This document shows, in pieces, positions 35,602-43,617 of a stretch of DNA of 64,000 nt. Position 1 is the first letter of the stretch, and the number at the start of each line of letters is the position of its first letter. Position numbers and translations under genes: made by a program. Under the pieces are notes generated by a model. The model did no database searches. It saw only the letters and a program-made list of their open reading frames with translations, and was not told where the DNA came from. Origin of the DNA: Niastella sp. OAS944 (GTDB lineage: Bacteria; Bacteroidota; Bacteroidia; Chitinophagales; Chitinophagaceae); the NCBI GenBank assembly GCA_024809215.1, contig JANUBW010000007.1:310001-374000 (forward strand). Direction: 5' to 3'.

Positions 35602-36441
35602 TTATTGAAAACGAACAAACAGGCAAACGAACAAACCAATTACGCAAACCAGGTTAATGGCCATGATCATTTTATGCCGGTTAAGGATGCCGGCATAATC
35701 CATACGCCTGAAATACTCATTAAAGATCACAATGGTGAGTAGCCCCAGGTACAGGTAGTTTACCCAATTGTGCAGATTTAAATAAGCACCTGTAATTAAC
35801 AAAGGCAGCAGTAATAAATTGGTTACTAAGGTGAGCATATTTACCTGCCCCAGGTAATCAATGGCTGTTTGTTTAGGCAGGAACAAAGCCAGTATGCAAT
35901 TGATGGCTACCATAACCGTATGCACCAGAAACAACTGACTGCCAGTTAAAGAATACTCCGGAATTTTTGATAACAGGTGCTGGTGAACAGGGTAAAGCAT
36001 GATCGTATTGGCAATCAAAAACACAAGCATGAACAATACCCGGTAAAACAGGTTGAAAGATGGTGAACAATCGATCTTTAACGGCGAAGCCTTGGCGGCA
36101 ACTATCACTTTGCGGTTGTAGGATATAAAGCTGTATAGTTTCTTCAGCAACCAGTTAACCGGTTTATAATGGCCAATGGTTTTTATGACAGGGCATTTTG
36201 AACCTAATATTTCGAGCAGGGCATCAATGCCATACCATACTTTATTGGTAACCGGATCGAGCAGGGGGATTTCATTTTTACTACGTTGGTAATTGATCGT
36301 ATGCAGCAGTTCGGCCGATACATCGGAAAAAGATTGGCGGCCTTCGGCAGTTAATAAGCCCGCTTTTACAAAGGCACTGGTATAAGCAACGCAAAGGGGA
36401 CAGGCGTCATCGTACACCAGAATTTTGTCGTTGTTTTCCAT
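35602..36441 (-). CDS. DCC family thiol-disulfide oxidoreductase-like membrane protein (DUF393)
   Basis: 279 residues. The N-terminal thioredoxin-like domain starts KILVYDDACPLCVAYTSAF; the DxxCxxC pattern defines the DCC family. After residue 130 there are about five hydrophobic segments (LFYRVLFMLVFLIANTIML and others), so the protein combines a redox-like domain with a membrane part. The redox role is inferred from the CxxC motif. First gene of the DCC / TIGR01777 / CoA-binding operon. Confidence 0.82.
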   Translation of the reverse strand: MENNDKILVYDDACPLCVAYTSAFVKAGLLTAEGRQSFSDVSAELLHTINYQRSKNEIPLLDPVTNKVWYGIDALLEILGSKCPVIKTIGHYKPVNWLLKKLYSFISYNRKVIVAAKASPLKIDCSPSFNLFYRVLFMLVFLIANTIMLYPVHQHLLSKIPEYSLTGSQLFLVHTVMVAINCILALFLPKQTAIDYLGQVNMLTLVTNLLLLPLLITGAYLNLHNWVNYLYLGLLTIVIFNEYFRRMDYAGILNRHKMIMAINLVCVIGLFVCLFVRFQ

Positions 36442-36809
36442 AATTTCAGAAATTAGTGAAAGTGTATGGCTAAATAAAAACCGGTAAACCGGTTCTATCT
36501 ATTAGTAGGGTGTTTGTTTAGGAGGTTACTTTTAGAATCCAAGATCAATAGTTTCTGGATTCAGGTTTCTAGTTCACAGTTCTCAGTTTATTGTCCACAA
36601 ATACAGGCATCGTTATAAAATGCGGGCATTCGCTATTTCAGGATTTCAATAAGTGAACTTGAGATTGTTTACTTCAAACCGTGAATTATGTAATAGTATC
36701 GTAAGCTGTCAAATTGGGTTTTGTATTTCGGTTTTATTTTTTGGTTCTTGGAGCTTGCAATTTGGATTTTTATATTATTCCCAAATAACAAGACTGTCCA
36801 TCAATAATG
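36442..36809. other. Intergenic gap without recognisable gene
   Basis: These 368 bases hold no open frame that looks coding. The segment near 36540-36600 contains short repeated words (TTTCTGGATTCAGGTTTCTAG, AGTTCACAGTTCTCAGTTTA split in pieces) like the degenerate intergenic repeats seen elsewhere in the window. The promoter of the DCC operon should be here, but no exact TAnnTTTG box with spacing is seen. Confidence 0.4.
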
Positions 36810-37316
36810 TTATTTAAACATTTTCAACAGGTTACCCAGAAACCAATTCTCATCGGCCTTGATCATCATTTCGAGCATTTTATCGGCCTGTAAACCAAAT
36901 TTTCTGATGTTGCTTACAGTTTCGGTAAACTGCTTTATGTTCTTGTCTTTTTTATCGCCTTCCACTTCTTCCAGCTGATCAAACAGTCGCAGCATAGGGT
37001 CCAACTCCCTTTTCTTGCGCTCTTTTACTATTTGGGTGGCTACCTTCCAAATGTCTTTTTCGGCAGAGAAGAACTCTTTACGCTCGCCTGGAATAATGAT
37101 ACGGCTTACAAGGCCCCAATCAATAAGGTCGCGGATGTTCATGTTCACATTGCCACGGCTAATTGAAAGCTTTTCCATAATATCGTCCTGGCTCAATGGG
37201 TCGGCACTGATCATTAACAAGGCATGAATTTGTGCCATGGTGCGGTTAATGCCCCAATGCGAGCCAAATGCCCCCCAGGAGGCTATGAATTGCTGTTGCG
37301 CTTCTTCCAGTTTCAT
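36810..37316 (-). CDS. GbsR/MarR-family transcriptional regulator
   Basis: 168 residues. A winged helix-turn-helix spans about residues 25-90 (MAQIHALLMISADPLSQDDI, KLSISRGNVNMNIRDLIDWG), typical of GbsR-like MarR proteins. A C-terminal helical part (about 95-165) should mediate dimer formation. The start is the ATG at 37316, because a consensus promoter lies immediately upstream; a TTG 16 codons earlier would fall inside that promoter. Target genes are not evident; the divergent side is not a gene but the TonB-like gene further upstream on the same strand. Confidence 0.87.
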   Translation of the reverse strand: MKLEEAQQQFIASWGAFGSHWGINRTMAQIHALLMISADPLSQDDIMEKLSISRGNVNMNIRDLIDWGLVSRIIIPGERKEFFSAEKDIWKVATQIVKERKKRELDPMLRLFDQLEEVEGDKKDKNIKQFTETVSNIRKFGLQADKMLEMMIKADENWFLGNLLKMFK

Positions 37317-37334
37317 ACTTTTTTTCCTACACCT

Positions 37335-37365
37335 CAAAGATAAGTCGTGTTTTTGAATTTTCAAA
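37335..37365 (-). promoter_or_regulatory. Consensus promoter of the GbsR-type gene
   Basis: Minus strand: TTTG (37365-37362), 19-base spacer, TATCTTTG (37342-37335). It is a textbook Bacteroidota promoter, 18 bases before the ATG at 37316. Confidence 0.8.
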
Positions 37366-37479
37366 AATAAGTGAAAGTAAATTATCGGTTGTAACTATAA
37401 CTGTTCCTTTGAGCTTGGATCTTTCAATAATTGACTTGGACCTCCCAGGGGGCCTGGTAAGAACTAACCAAGGAGATTT

Positions 37480-37512
37480 CAGGGACCTAACAGGGCCCCT
37501 GTGAGGTCCCTG
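37480..37512. repeat. Near-perfect 33-base palindrome
   Basis: Two 16-base arms (37480-37495, 37497-37512) with a single mismatch and a one-base centre; GC-rich core CAGGGACCT...AGGTCCCTG. It lies between the TonB-like gene and the GbsR promoter, with no T-tract, so it is not a standard terminator. Confidence 0.7.
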
Positions 37513-37591
37513 CTAGTGGGCAAAAAGTCTTTGCTCAGTTATTGAATTGTTCGGGCGAAAGCCCCGAAACGTCATACTTCAAACGTGAAAC

Positions 37592-38023
37592 TTATAACTT
37601 TGATCTTCCTCCAAGCCTGTAAACAATTGGCTGTTTTTTGTAGGAGCGTACATTTTTACCATTTTGCGTGGCTGGCACCCAACGGGGAGTTCTTTTTATA
37701 GCGGCAATGGCCGATTCACGTAATTCTTCGGGGCCGCTGATGGCCTCTATGTCGCAAACCGTACCATCGGTGCATACAACAAATTGAAGTACAACAGTAC
37801 CTTGAATGTTTTGCCGTATGGCATCGCCAGGATATCTAAGGTTTCTGTTCAGAAAAGTTTGCCATCCATGCAGCCCATCAGGAAATGAAGACTCCACCTC
37901 TGGTTTAATATAAGTGGTATCTGTTGCGGAAACAATGTAGGTTTTCTTTATTGTGGAATCTGTTTGTGCGGTACAGGTATGTACGCACGCAAATAATGCG
38001 AGAATGCTGGCAAGTGTTTTCAT
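37592..38023 (-). CDS. Exported TonB C-terminal domain protein
   Basis: 143 residues. A cleavable-looking signal peptide (LASILALFACVHTCTAQ) is followed by a TonB_C domain (about 45-135): LRYPGDAIRQNIQGTVVLQF, VVCTDGTVCDIEAISG, AAIKRTPRWVPATQNG. Full TonB proteins have a membrane anchor and proline-rich spacer; both are absent here. It may bind TonB boxes or peptides in the periplasm; this is inference. It is the last gene of the region 3 unit, 82 bases after the DUF5723 gene. Confidence 0.8.
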   Translation of the reverse strand: MKTLASILALFACVHTCTAQTDSTIKKTYIVSATDTTYIKPEVESSFPDGLHGWQTFLNRNLRYPGDAIRQNIQGTVVLQFVVCTDGTVCDIEAISGPEELRESAIAAIKRTPRWVPATQNGKNVRSYKKQPIVYRLGGRSKL

Positions 38024-38105
38024 GCTATAAATCAGGTTGGGTTAACTTTATAGTGTAAGCTATTTAAATTTGCCGACACTACAAAGCTACCGTTGATCAC
38101 GATAA

Positions 38106-39620
38106 CTAACGGGGCGGGCAACTCGTTTTTTGGCCCAGCTTGTTCTTTGTGAAAGGGTTGCCAACTTTGGGGCAGTTGAACCGTTTATCTTTTCGTTCGG
38201 TGGAGGAGGAAGAGCCGGGGCGTATGACAAGGGCAATATAAGCGCCGCCGTTTTGCATTTTGTTTTTAGAAAATACGGTGGCCCAGTTGTGCACGCCTAA
38301 AAGCAAAGGACCTGCTTTAATAGCGCCGCCTACCCAAAATTGTTCTTTGATATTGAAATGAACCGGCATATAAAACCCAAGCCGTTTGGTTTCCCAACGG
38401 GGCGTAACTGTTAGCATATTCAGTTCTGTAACACGCCATTGGCTGCCGCTTAATGAAGAAAGGTTTAAAGATAAGTTCCCATTAACATACCATGCGCCGG
38501 TGATATAGTGATCGACATTCAATACCGCCCGGGTAGGGTTTACTATTTTATACGTGCCAACTGGTTGCTGTATGTTCCTTACAATCCCATTCAACCGCTC
38601 GTTGAATTCTTCCAAATTGTCTATATCAGAAAATCGGGTGTCGAGCACGGTATCGGTGATGTTATTTTGAAAGCCGCTGAGGATACGGCTTTGCTCGCCA
38701 TATTTGTATTTATTAAAACCTATGTCTAGTATCGACAGGCCAATCTTCCAGTTATAGTCGTAATAGTCGTCATCATCAAATACAGCGGATATCTGTCCGC
38801 TTTTAACAATGTACTCAGCGCCCAGGTCGAATGAAATACCGCCTTGTGTTTTCTTTAAAAAATCGCGCAGGTTCTGGTTGGTGCTCTTTTCATCTTTCCA
38901 CTCGTCGTAATTCGATGAATAGGCATATTCGGCAAAAGCATCCTGCATGGTGTACACCGGGTTATTGCCATGTACTGTTTGTGCTACGTTGCCATTTAGT
39001 AATCTTGTGTAGGCGCCCGATATGCCGCGGCTTACTTTCATGGTAATGCCGGCGTTGAGGCGAGAGTCGGGCCTGTCCCAAATAGTTTGCGCCCAGGTGG
39101 CAAAGGCTTCTATCCAACTGCTATGTACAACGTCGCCATATAATTTCCGATTGTAATTGCCAATGTCAAAAAAGTCGCCAACGGTTTTGAGGGTATCAAT
39201 AAAGTTTACCGGGCCAACACTTCCTTGTGCATAACCGCGCAGGTTAATACCTACGCCAAATGCCTGGCGGCGATTGATGGCAAACCGTGTGTTCAATAAG
39301 TTCACGTTATAATCAGCATAAGCAAAGCGCCGGAAGTCGCCTTCTTTAAATTGGTATTGCGATTTGGCGGGGTTGCCAATAAGAGAGTAATTATGAATAA
39401 CAATGCCGTTGGTGGCGTTCTTTGCCTGAGCGCCCAAAATGGTGATGTCCCATTTATAGGGCGTGTTTACAATAGAGGCAGGGTTGTTGCCAATACCCAG
39501 GCTTCCCGCATAATTACTGCCCTGGATGCCATAGTAATTTTGCGGGTAGCCATGTAAGTGAACCAGTAGTAACAATAAAACAGGCAGTGACCGGGTTCCT
39601 TTTTTAAAAAGGTTTTCCAT
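38106..39620 (-). CDS. DUF5723-like outer-membrane protein
   Basis: 504 residues with a signal peptide (LPVLLLLLVHLHGYPQ) and a beta-barrel-like pattern of aromatic, alternating strands (FRRFAYADYNVNLLNTRFAI, WYVNGNLSLNLSSL, RLGFYMPVHFNIKEQFWVGG). I place it in the DUF5723 family of Bacteroidota surface proteins; no function is known. The start overlaps the end of the FAD oxidoreductase gene by 17 bases, so it is translated with the biosynthetic cluster and could serve in placing or exporting the product at the outer membrane (inference). Confidence 0.75.
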   Translation of the reverse strand: MENLFKKGTRSLPVLLLLLVHLHGYPQNYYGIQGSNYAGSLGIGNNPASIVNTPYKWDITILGAQAKNATNGIVIHNYSLIGNPAKSQYQFKEGDFRRFAYADYNVNLLNTRFAINRRQAFGVGINLRGYAQGSVGPVNFIDTLKTVGDFFDIGNYNRKLYGDVVHSSWIEAFATWAQTIWDRPDSRLNAGITMKVSRGISGAYTRLLNGNVAQTVHGNNPVYTMQDAFAEYAYSSNYDEWKDEKSTNQNLRDFLKKTQGGISFDLGAEYIVKSGQISAVFDDDDYYDYNWKIGLSILDIGFNKYKYGEQSRILSGFQNNITDTVLDTRFSDIDNLEEFNERLNGIVRNIQQPVGTYKIVNPTRAVLNVDHYITGAWYVNGNLSLNLSSLSGSQWRVTELNMLTVTPRWETKRLGFYMPVHFNIKEQFWVGGAIKAGPLLLGVHNWATVFSKNKMQNGGAYIALVIRPGSSSSTERKDKRFNCPKVGNPFTKNKLGQKTSCPPR

Positions 39621-40743
39621 GTGTTTGTTGTATTAGAAACGCTACAAACTTTGGAAATGGTTTTACTAGTTTTATGAGTACGTTCGATAGGAAGGCGCTT
39701 CCGAAAAAGCCTTGTAACAGCCTGCCGGCCTGAAGGCGCCGGCCAAAATGTTTTTCCCATTGCTGGGTGTATTGAATTTCCATTTCATACCGGTTAATTC
39801 GTCCCTGTAAAAACGAATCGATCTCTTCAAACGCCAGTTTGCTGCTATGCAGGGCCATGCTCATACCATTGCCACATAGAGGTGCAATGAGACCGGCGGT
39901 GTCGCCAATCATTAAAACATGGTTTTCAATTTGTGTTTTCTTGTTAAATGAGATCCGGGAAATGGTCAATGGTTCATCATATAAGAATTCTGCATTGGAA
40001 AAGATCTTTTGCAAAAATGGATTTCTCATAAGAATGTCCTTTTCCATACTGCTAATATCATTCCTGCATTTACGTAGGTTGGCAGCAGTGGTAAGGTAGC
40101 AGAGGCAATATTTGTTTTCCTCAATTTGGGAAATTCCACAATAGCCATTCTCGAAATTGTGGAGGGCTATGAGGTCGGCCGCGTGGTGGGTGCGAATATG
40201 GTATTTTACAGCAATGTAATGATTGAGCTTATTGGGTTTTACCTGGGTGAACTGCCGTTTCCATTTTATATCGAGATTGCCGCGTTTTCCATAGGCGCCG
40301 GCAACGACAGTTGCCTCGGTTTCCCCCTTATTGGTGAAAACATGAAACATGTTATTGCTGTACACAACATTCAACACCTTGGTTTCTTCGAGCACAGTAA
40401 CGCCTTCCTGGCGGGCAATGTTGGCTAACAAATGATCGATGGTAAAGCGACTAATACCAAAGCCGCCGAGCGGCAGGGTTGTTTCAATATAATTTCCATT
40501 GAGTGTGGTAATAAGCAGGCGGTTGATGACAGGCAATTGCATATCGCTTAATGGAAGGCCAAGGTCCTGCAAAAAATTCCAGCTTTCGAGGCTTATGTAT
40601 TCACCGCATACTTTATGAAAAGGATATTTTTCTCTTTCAAACAATACTGTTTTATAGCCGGCACGGGCGCATTGTATGGACAAGGCCAAACCGGCCAGTC
40701 CACCACCTGCAATGGCGACATCATATTTGGGTTGAAGGCTCAT
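39604..40743 (-). CDS. FAD-dependent oxidoreductase of the type III PKS cluster
   Basis: 379 residues. The FAD-binding motif VAIAGGGLAGLALSIQCARAG is at the N-terminus, then KVCGEYISLESWNFL (geranylgeranyl-reductase/aromatic hydroxylase type), and the second FAD motif HVLMIGDTAGLIAPLCGNGM near residue 270. Family members hydroxylate aromatic rings or reduce prenyl chains. By analogy with SrsC of Streptomyces griseus, which oxidises an alkylresorcinol to a quinone, ring hydroxylation is likely; prenyl reduction is the alternative because a prenyltransferase is present. I start at the ATG at 40743. It follows the methyltransferase gene by 37 bases. Confidence 0.85.
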   Translation of the reverse strand: MSLQPKYDVAIAGGGLAGLALSIQCARAGYKTVLFEREKYPFHKVCGEYISLESWNFLQDLGLPLSDMQLPVINRLLITTLNGNYIETTLPLGGFGISRFTIDHLLANIARQEGVTVLEETKVLNVVYSNNMFHVFTNKGETEATVVAGAYGKRGNLDIKWKRQFTQVKPNKLNHYIAVKYHIRTHHAADLIALHNFENGYCGISQIEENKYCLCYLTTAANLRKCRNDISSMEKDILMRNPFLQKIFSNAEFLYDEPLTISRISFNKKTQIENHVLMIGDTAGLIAPLCGNGMSMALHSSKLAFEEIDSFLQGRINRYEMEIQYTQQWEKHFGRRLQAGRLLQGFFGSAFLSNVLIKLVKPFPKFVAFLIQQTHGKPF

Positions 40744-40780
40744 AGTGCTATTTGTTCCCTGAAACACCTTTTGCAATGAG

Positions 40781-41494
40781 CTATTCCGGTTTCATATTTC
40801 CGGTACCAGCGTTCTTATGTACAATGAGCCAGCGAAAGGCCCACTTCCATTCAATGGAATAATTGTCGATACCGGCAAAGTTGAAAAATTGTAACCATTC
40901 TTCTTTTGTAAATCCGCGGGCAACAGATAAGGGTGCATCGTGCTTTACCAGATAACTGTTCGAAAATAGCCGGGTGAGCACTTTAATAGAGTAATAAGCT
41001 ACTTTATGGCGGTGCAGATCGTTAATAAAGAATCCAAGCCGGGCATTTGATTTCATCCATTGTAACTGTTTTACCATTTCACGGTCTGAAAAGTGATGGC
41101 AGAACAGCGAGGAGAAAATAATATCCGGTTGTTTCGTCAATTGTGCATCTTTATAATCGCCATGGATAAGTTGAATATTATTAAGCGAACGTTTTGATGC
41201 CACATCGATACAGTGCGGATTTATATCGATGCCAATAAAAGCTACCGGAATGTTTTTCTTGTTGCACCATTTTTGAATGGCCACCAGGTTATCGCCACCG
41301 CCACAACCAATTTCACAAATGGTAATGGGTTGCTGAGCGTTTACCAAAGCCTCTACTCCGGTCAATGTTATGGCATGCCCGCCCAGCCAGGTGTTTATGA
41401 AGTTTAATTCCTGCATATTCCGCTGAATGTCTTCAAAAGGAATATCCGGTTGGTCGAGCAATTCGGATTGATATGATCGGTGACGAAAATTCAC
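40781..41494 (-). CDS. SAM-dependent methyltransferase of the type III PKS cluster
   Basis: 237 residues. Class I methyltransferase: ICEIGCGGGDNLVAI (SAM site, near residue 80), FIGIDINPHCIDVA, IIFSSLFCHHFSD, and a preceding TWLGGHAITLTGVEAL segment that is usual in the small methyltransferases next to type III PKS genes. It probably methylates the phenolic product, as SrsB does in Streptomyces. ATG start. It lies 114 bases after the PKS stop; that gap has an inverted AATATT-containing repeat but no clear promoter. Confidence 0.85.
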   Translation of the reverse strand: MNFRHRSYQSELLDQPDIPFEDIQRNMQELNFINTWLGGHAITLTGVEALVNAQQPITICEIGCGGGDNLVAIQKWCNKKNIPVAFIGIDINPHCIDVASKRSLNNIQLIHGDYKDAQLTKQPDIIFSSLFCHHFSDREMVKQLQWMKSNARLGFFINDLHRHKVAYYSIKVLTRLFSNSYLVKHDAPLSVARGFTKEEWLQFFNFAGIDNYSIEWKWAFRWLIVHKNAGTGNMKPE

Positions 41495-41608
41495 GATTGT
41501 AATATATGATTTTCTAATTGACCCGCGAAACGGTTGCAGGTCTACTGCTTTTATTTCGTTACCGATCTTTCATAATATTACGACCCTGCAGGGCATAATA
41601 ACAAAATA

Positions 41609-42709
41609 TTATGAATTGACCGATGCGGTAAAAGTTTCCATAGTAAGGCCGGGACCGAAAGCCGCGCCGAAAATATGTTCCTTCCCGTTGTGGTTGTGTA
41701 AAAGGGTGGGCATCATTTTTTTCAAAACAAAGAGGATAGTGGGTGACGACATATTCCCGTATTGTTGCAGAATATCGTACGATGCCTGCAGTTCGCCATT
41801 ATGCAATGATAGTGTTTTATGTATTGCTTCCAGAATTTTTTTTCCGCCGGGGTGTATGCACCAATGTGTAACGTTTTGCGGGCTGAGGCCGCTGTTGGCC
41901 AGGGCTCTGTTGGTGAACTGGCTAAAGTCTTCTTCAAGCAGATCGGGAATGTAACTGCTAAGGGTCATCAGGAACCCGGTTGAGGACAGTTCCCAGGCCA
42001 TATCTTTTTTGCCTTTGGGTATTACTTCAGAATAAAATCCATCGAGCCGGAGGCCTTTGGCCGGGTGGTCGTTGCCTGTTATAACTGCAGCAGCGCTGCC
42101 ATCGGCAAACAGCAGGCTCGATGCAATATTGTCAATAGAAGGTTCGCGTTGAAAGTGTAACGTGCACAGTTCCGTGCAAACGATCAGTACTTTTGCCTGT
42201 TTATCGCTTTTACAAATAGCGTCGGCGGCTTTTAATGCATGAATGGCTGCATAACAACCCATAAAGTTTATTGAGGTGCGGGCTGTATGCCGCGGCAGGT
42301 CGAGCACTTCCATTACCTGCAGATCGAGGCCGGGGGCGCTCATGCCAGTACAGCTTACTGTAATTAAATGTGTAATATCGGCTTCGCCGATCTTTCCATC
42401 GAGGCAATCGCGAATGGCATTTACCGATAACTGCGGGGCGTATTTGTTATACCAGATCATGCGTTGTTCCAGTGAAGGAAAGGGCTCCAGGTTTTCGGTA
42501 TGAGGGTAGAACTTCCATTCATGACAGGGGCGACTGTAATCAGGAACAACTGAATAACGGGTATCAATAGCGCTTTGATGATACAGAAAGCGCAGGCGGC
42601 GTTTGTCGGCTTCTGTATAAGAGTAGATCAGCTGCATGAATTGCAGAATGTCTTGTTGCCGGTGCCGGAATGAAGGCACTGCTGTACCAATGGCGATAAT
42701 TTTACTCAA
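41609..42709 (-). CDS. Type III polyketide synthase (chalcone/stilbene synthase-like)
   Basis: 366 residues. All three catalytic residues are in place: Cys152 in SINFMGCYAAIHAL, His286 in WCIHPGGKKIL, Asn319 in QQYGNMSSPTILFVL, plus the C-terminal GAAFGPGLTME. It extends an acyl-CoA starter with malonyl-CoA and cyclises it, usually to alkylresorcinols or alkylpyrones in bacteria. I choose the TTG at 42709 as start: it overlaps the UbiA stop as TTGA and is preceded by a strong GGAGGGG Shine-Dalgarno, while longer starts would lie deep in the UbiA gene. The chain before Cys152 has the normal length for the family. Confidence 0.93.
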   Translation of the reverse strand: MSKIIAIGTAVPSFRHRQQDILQFMQLIYSYTEADKRRLRFLYHQSAIDTRYSVVPDYSRPCHEWKFYPHTENLEPFPSLEQRMIWYNKYAPQLSVNAIRDCLDGKIGEADITHLITVSCTGMSAPGLDLQVMEVLDLPRHTARTSINFMGCYAAIHALKAADAICKSDKQAKVLIVCTELCTLHFQREPSIDNIASSLLFADGSAAAVITGNDHPAKGLRLDGFYSEVIPKGKKDMAWELSSTGFLMTLSSYIPDLLEEDFSQFTNRALANSGLSPQNVTHWCIHPGGKKILEAIHKTLSLHNGELQASYDILQQYGNMSSPTILFVLKKMMPTLLHNHNGKEHIFGAAFGPGLTMETFTASVNS

Positions 42710-43566
42710 AATCCCCTCCAGATTAATAAGGTAAGGAAAGCCAGATTTGTACAAATGGATGCCAACAGGTTCATGCGCATCGTATACCTGAAATTGGCGG
42801 TGCGAACATCCTTCCATACCAAACCGGACCATTTAAAAAAATATACGAGTATTGGCAACATCATAGTTGCTATTACCATGAACTTTTTTTGTTCGCCATT
42901 CGTAAAGAACCACCAGGCCAGTATACTCATGGCCAGGGTATAAATAATTGCGGTGAAAATAAAAGTGCCTTTGTAACCCAATAAGGCGCTTATAGTAACA
43001 ACGCCATCTTTTTTGTCGGCTTCGTGCTGATATACCTGGGTAAGCGGATAAAAACCGCCTATAAGCAAACTGGCGGCTAACATGCCTGCGGCCGGTACTG
43101 CCAGTGTTTTATCGATACTGCTTCCGTGATATACCATAAAAAATGTTACGGCGCCCTGAAATATTATTACTGTAAGATATCCGGCAACAGGATATTTCTT
43201 CAATCTGATGCCCCGGTAGCTATATGCCCGCGATGCGGCTATATATGCTACTATGCAAAATGTAAACCAGTAGCTGATGAAAAAGCTTAATGCAATGGCT
43301 AATACATCCATAACTACACTTGTGTAAAATAATTGCCGGGTAGGCTGTAGTGGCGCCTTAACGCCACCAATGGGTGTTTCATCGCGGTCCATATATGAGT
43401 TGTAGCCATTGCTCGATGGGTATACCAGTATATGCAGAATGAAGAATATAAGAACAGCGTGTGTTGTATTTATTGCAGGTACCTGGCTCAGCGCAAACAG
43501 GTATACCGGTAACAGAAAAAACGAAAAGTGAAACCGGAGTAGTTGAATGGTTGACGGTGCAAGCAT
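42706..43566 (-). CDS. UbiA-family prenyltransferase
   Basis: 286 residues, eight to nine membrane helices. The two aspartate-rich motifs that bind the prenyl diphosphate through magnesium are visible: NSYMDRDETPIGG at 56-68 and YQHEADKKDG near residue 190. Such enzymes attach a prenyl chain to an aromatic ring. It is the first gene of the PKS operon and translationally coupled to the PKS. Because it is located here and not with menaquinone genes, I infer that it prenylates the PKS product and do not call it menA. A terminator-like hairpin ends at its start codon. Confidence 0.87.
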   Translation of the reverse strand: MLAPSTIQLLRFHFSFFLLPVYLFALSQVPAINTTHAVLIFFILHILVYPSSNGYNSYMDRDETPIGGVKAPLQPTRQLFYTSVVMDVLAIALSFFISYWFTFCIVAYIAASRAYSYRGIRLKKYPVAGYLTVIIFQGAVTFFMVYHGSSIDKTLAVPAAGMLAASLLIGGFYPLTQVYQHEADKKDGVVTISALLGYKGTFIFTAIIYTLAMSILAWWFFTNGEQKKFMVIATMMLPILVYFFKWSGLVWKDVRTANFRYTMRMNLLASICTNLAFLTLLIWRGF

Positions 43567-43596
43567 AAAAAAAGAGCCCCATAGTTGGGACTCTTT
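43567..43596 (-). terminator. Terminator-like hairpin abutting the UbiA start codon
   Basis: Minus strand: 10-bp stem (43596-43587 with 43580-43571, one G-T pair), 6-base loop AACTAT, then seven T's (43573-43567) directly followed by the ATG at 43566. It terminates the NfeD-flotillin transcript and may act as an attenuator for the PKS operon. Confidence 0.85.
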
Positions 43597-43617
43597 AAAG
43601 ATAGGTTATTTTCAATA

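Noticed and set aside
37550..37568. TTCGGG/CCCGAA hairpin as terminator of the TonB-C gene
   Set aside because: The stem is only six bases and is not followed by a T-tract on the minus strand.
42706..43566. Naming the prenyltransferase menA
   Set aside because: Its coupling to a type III PKS points to a specialised product; the UbiA superfamily is too broad to give the name from motifs alone.
39604..43566. Flexirubin/dialkylresorcinol (darAB-type) cluster
   Set aside because: No ketosynthase/cyclase pair or acyl carrier protein of that pathway is present; the synthase is clearly type III.
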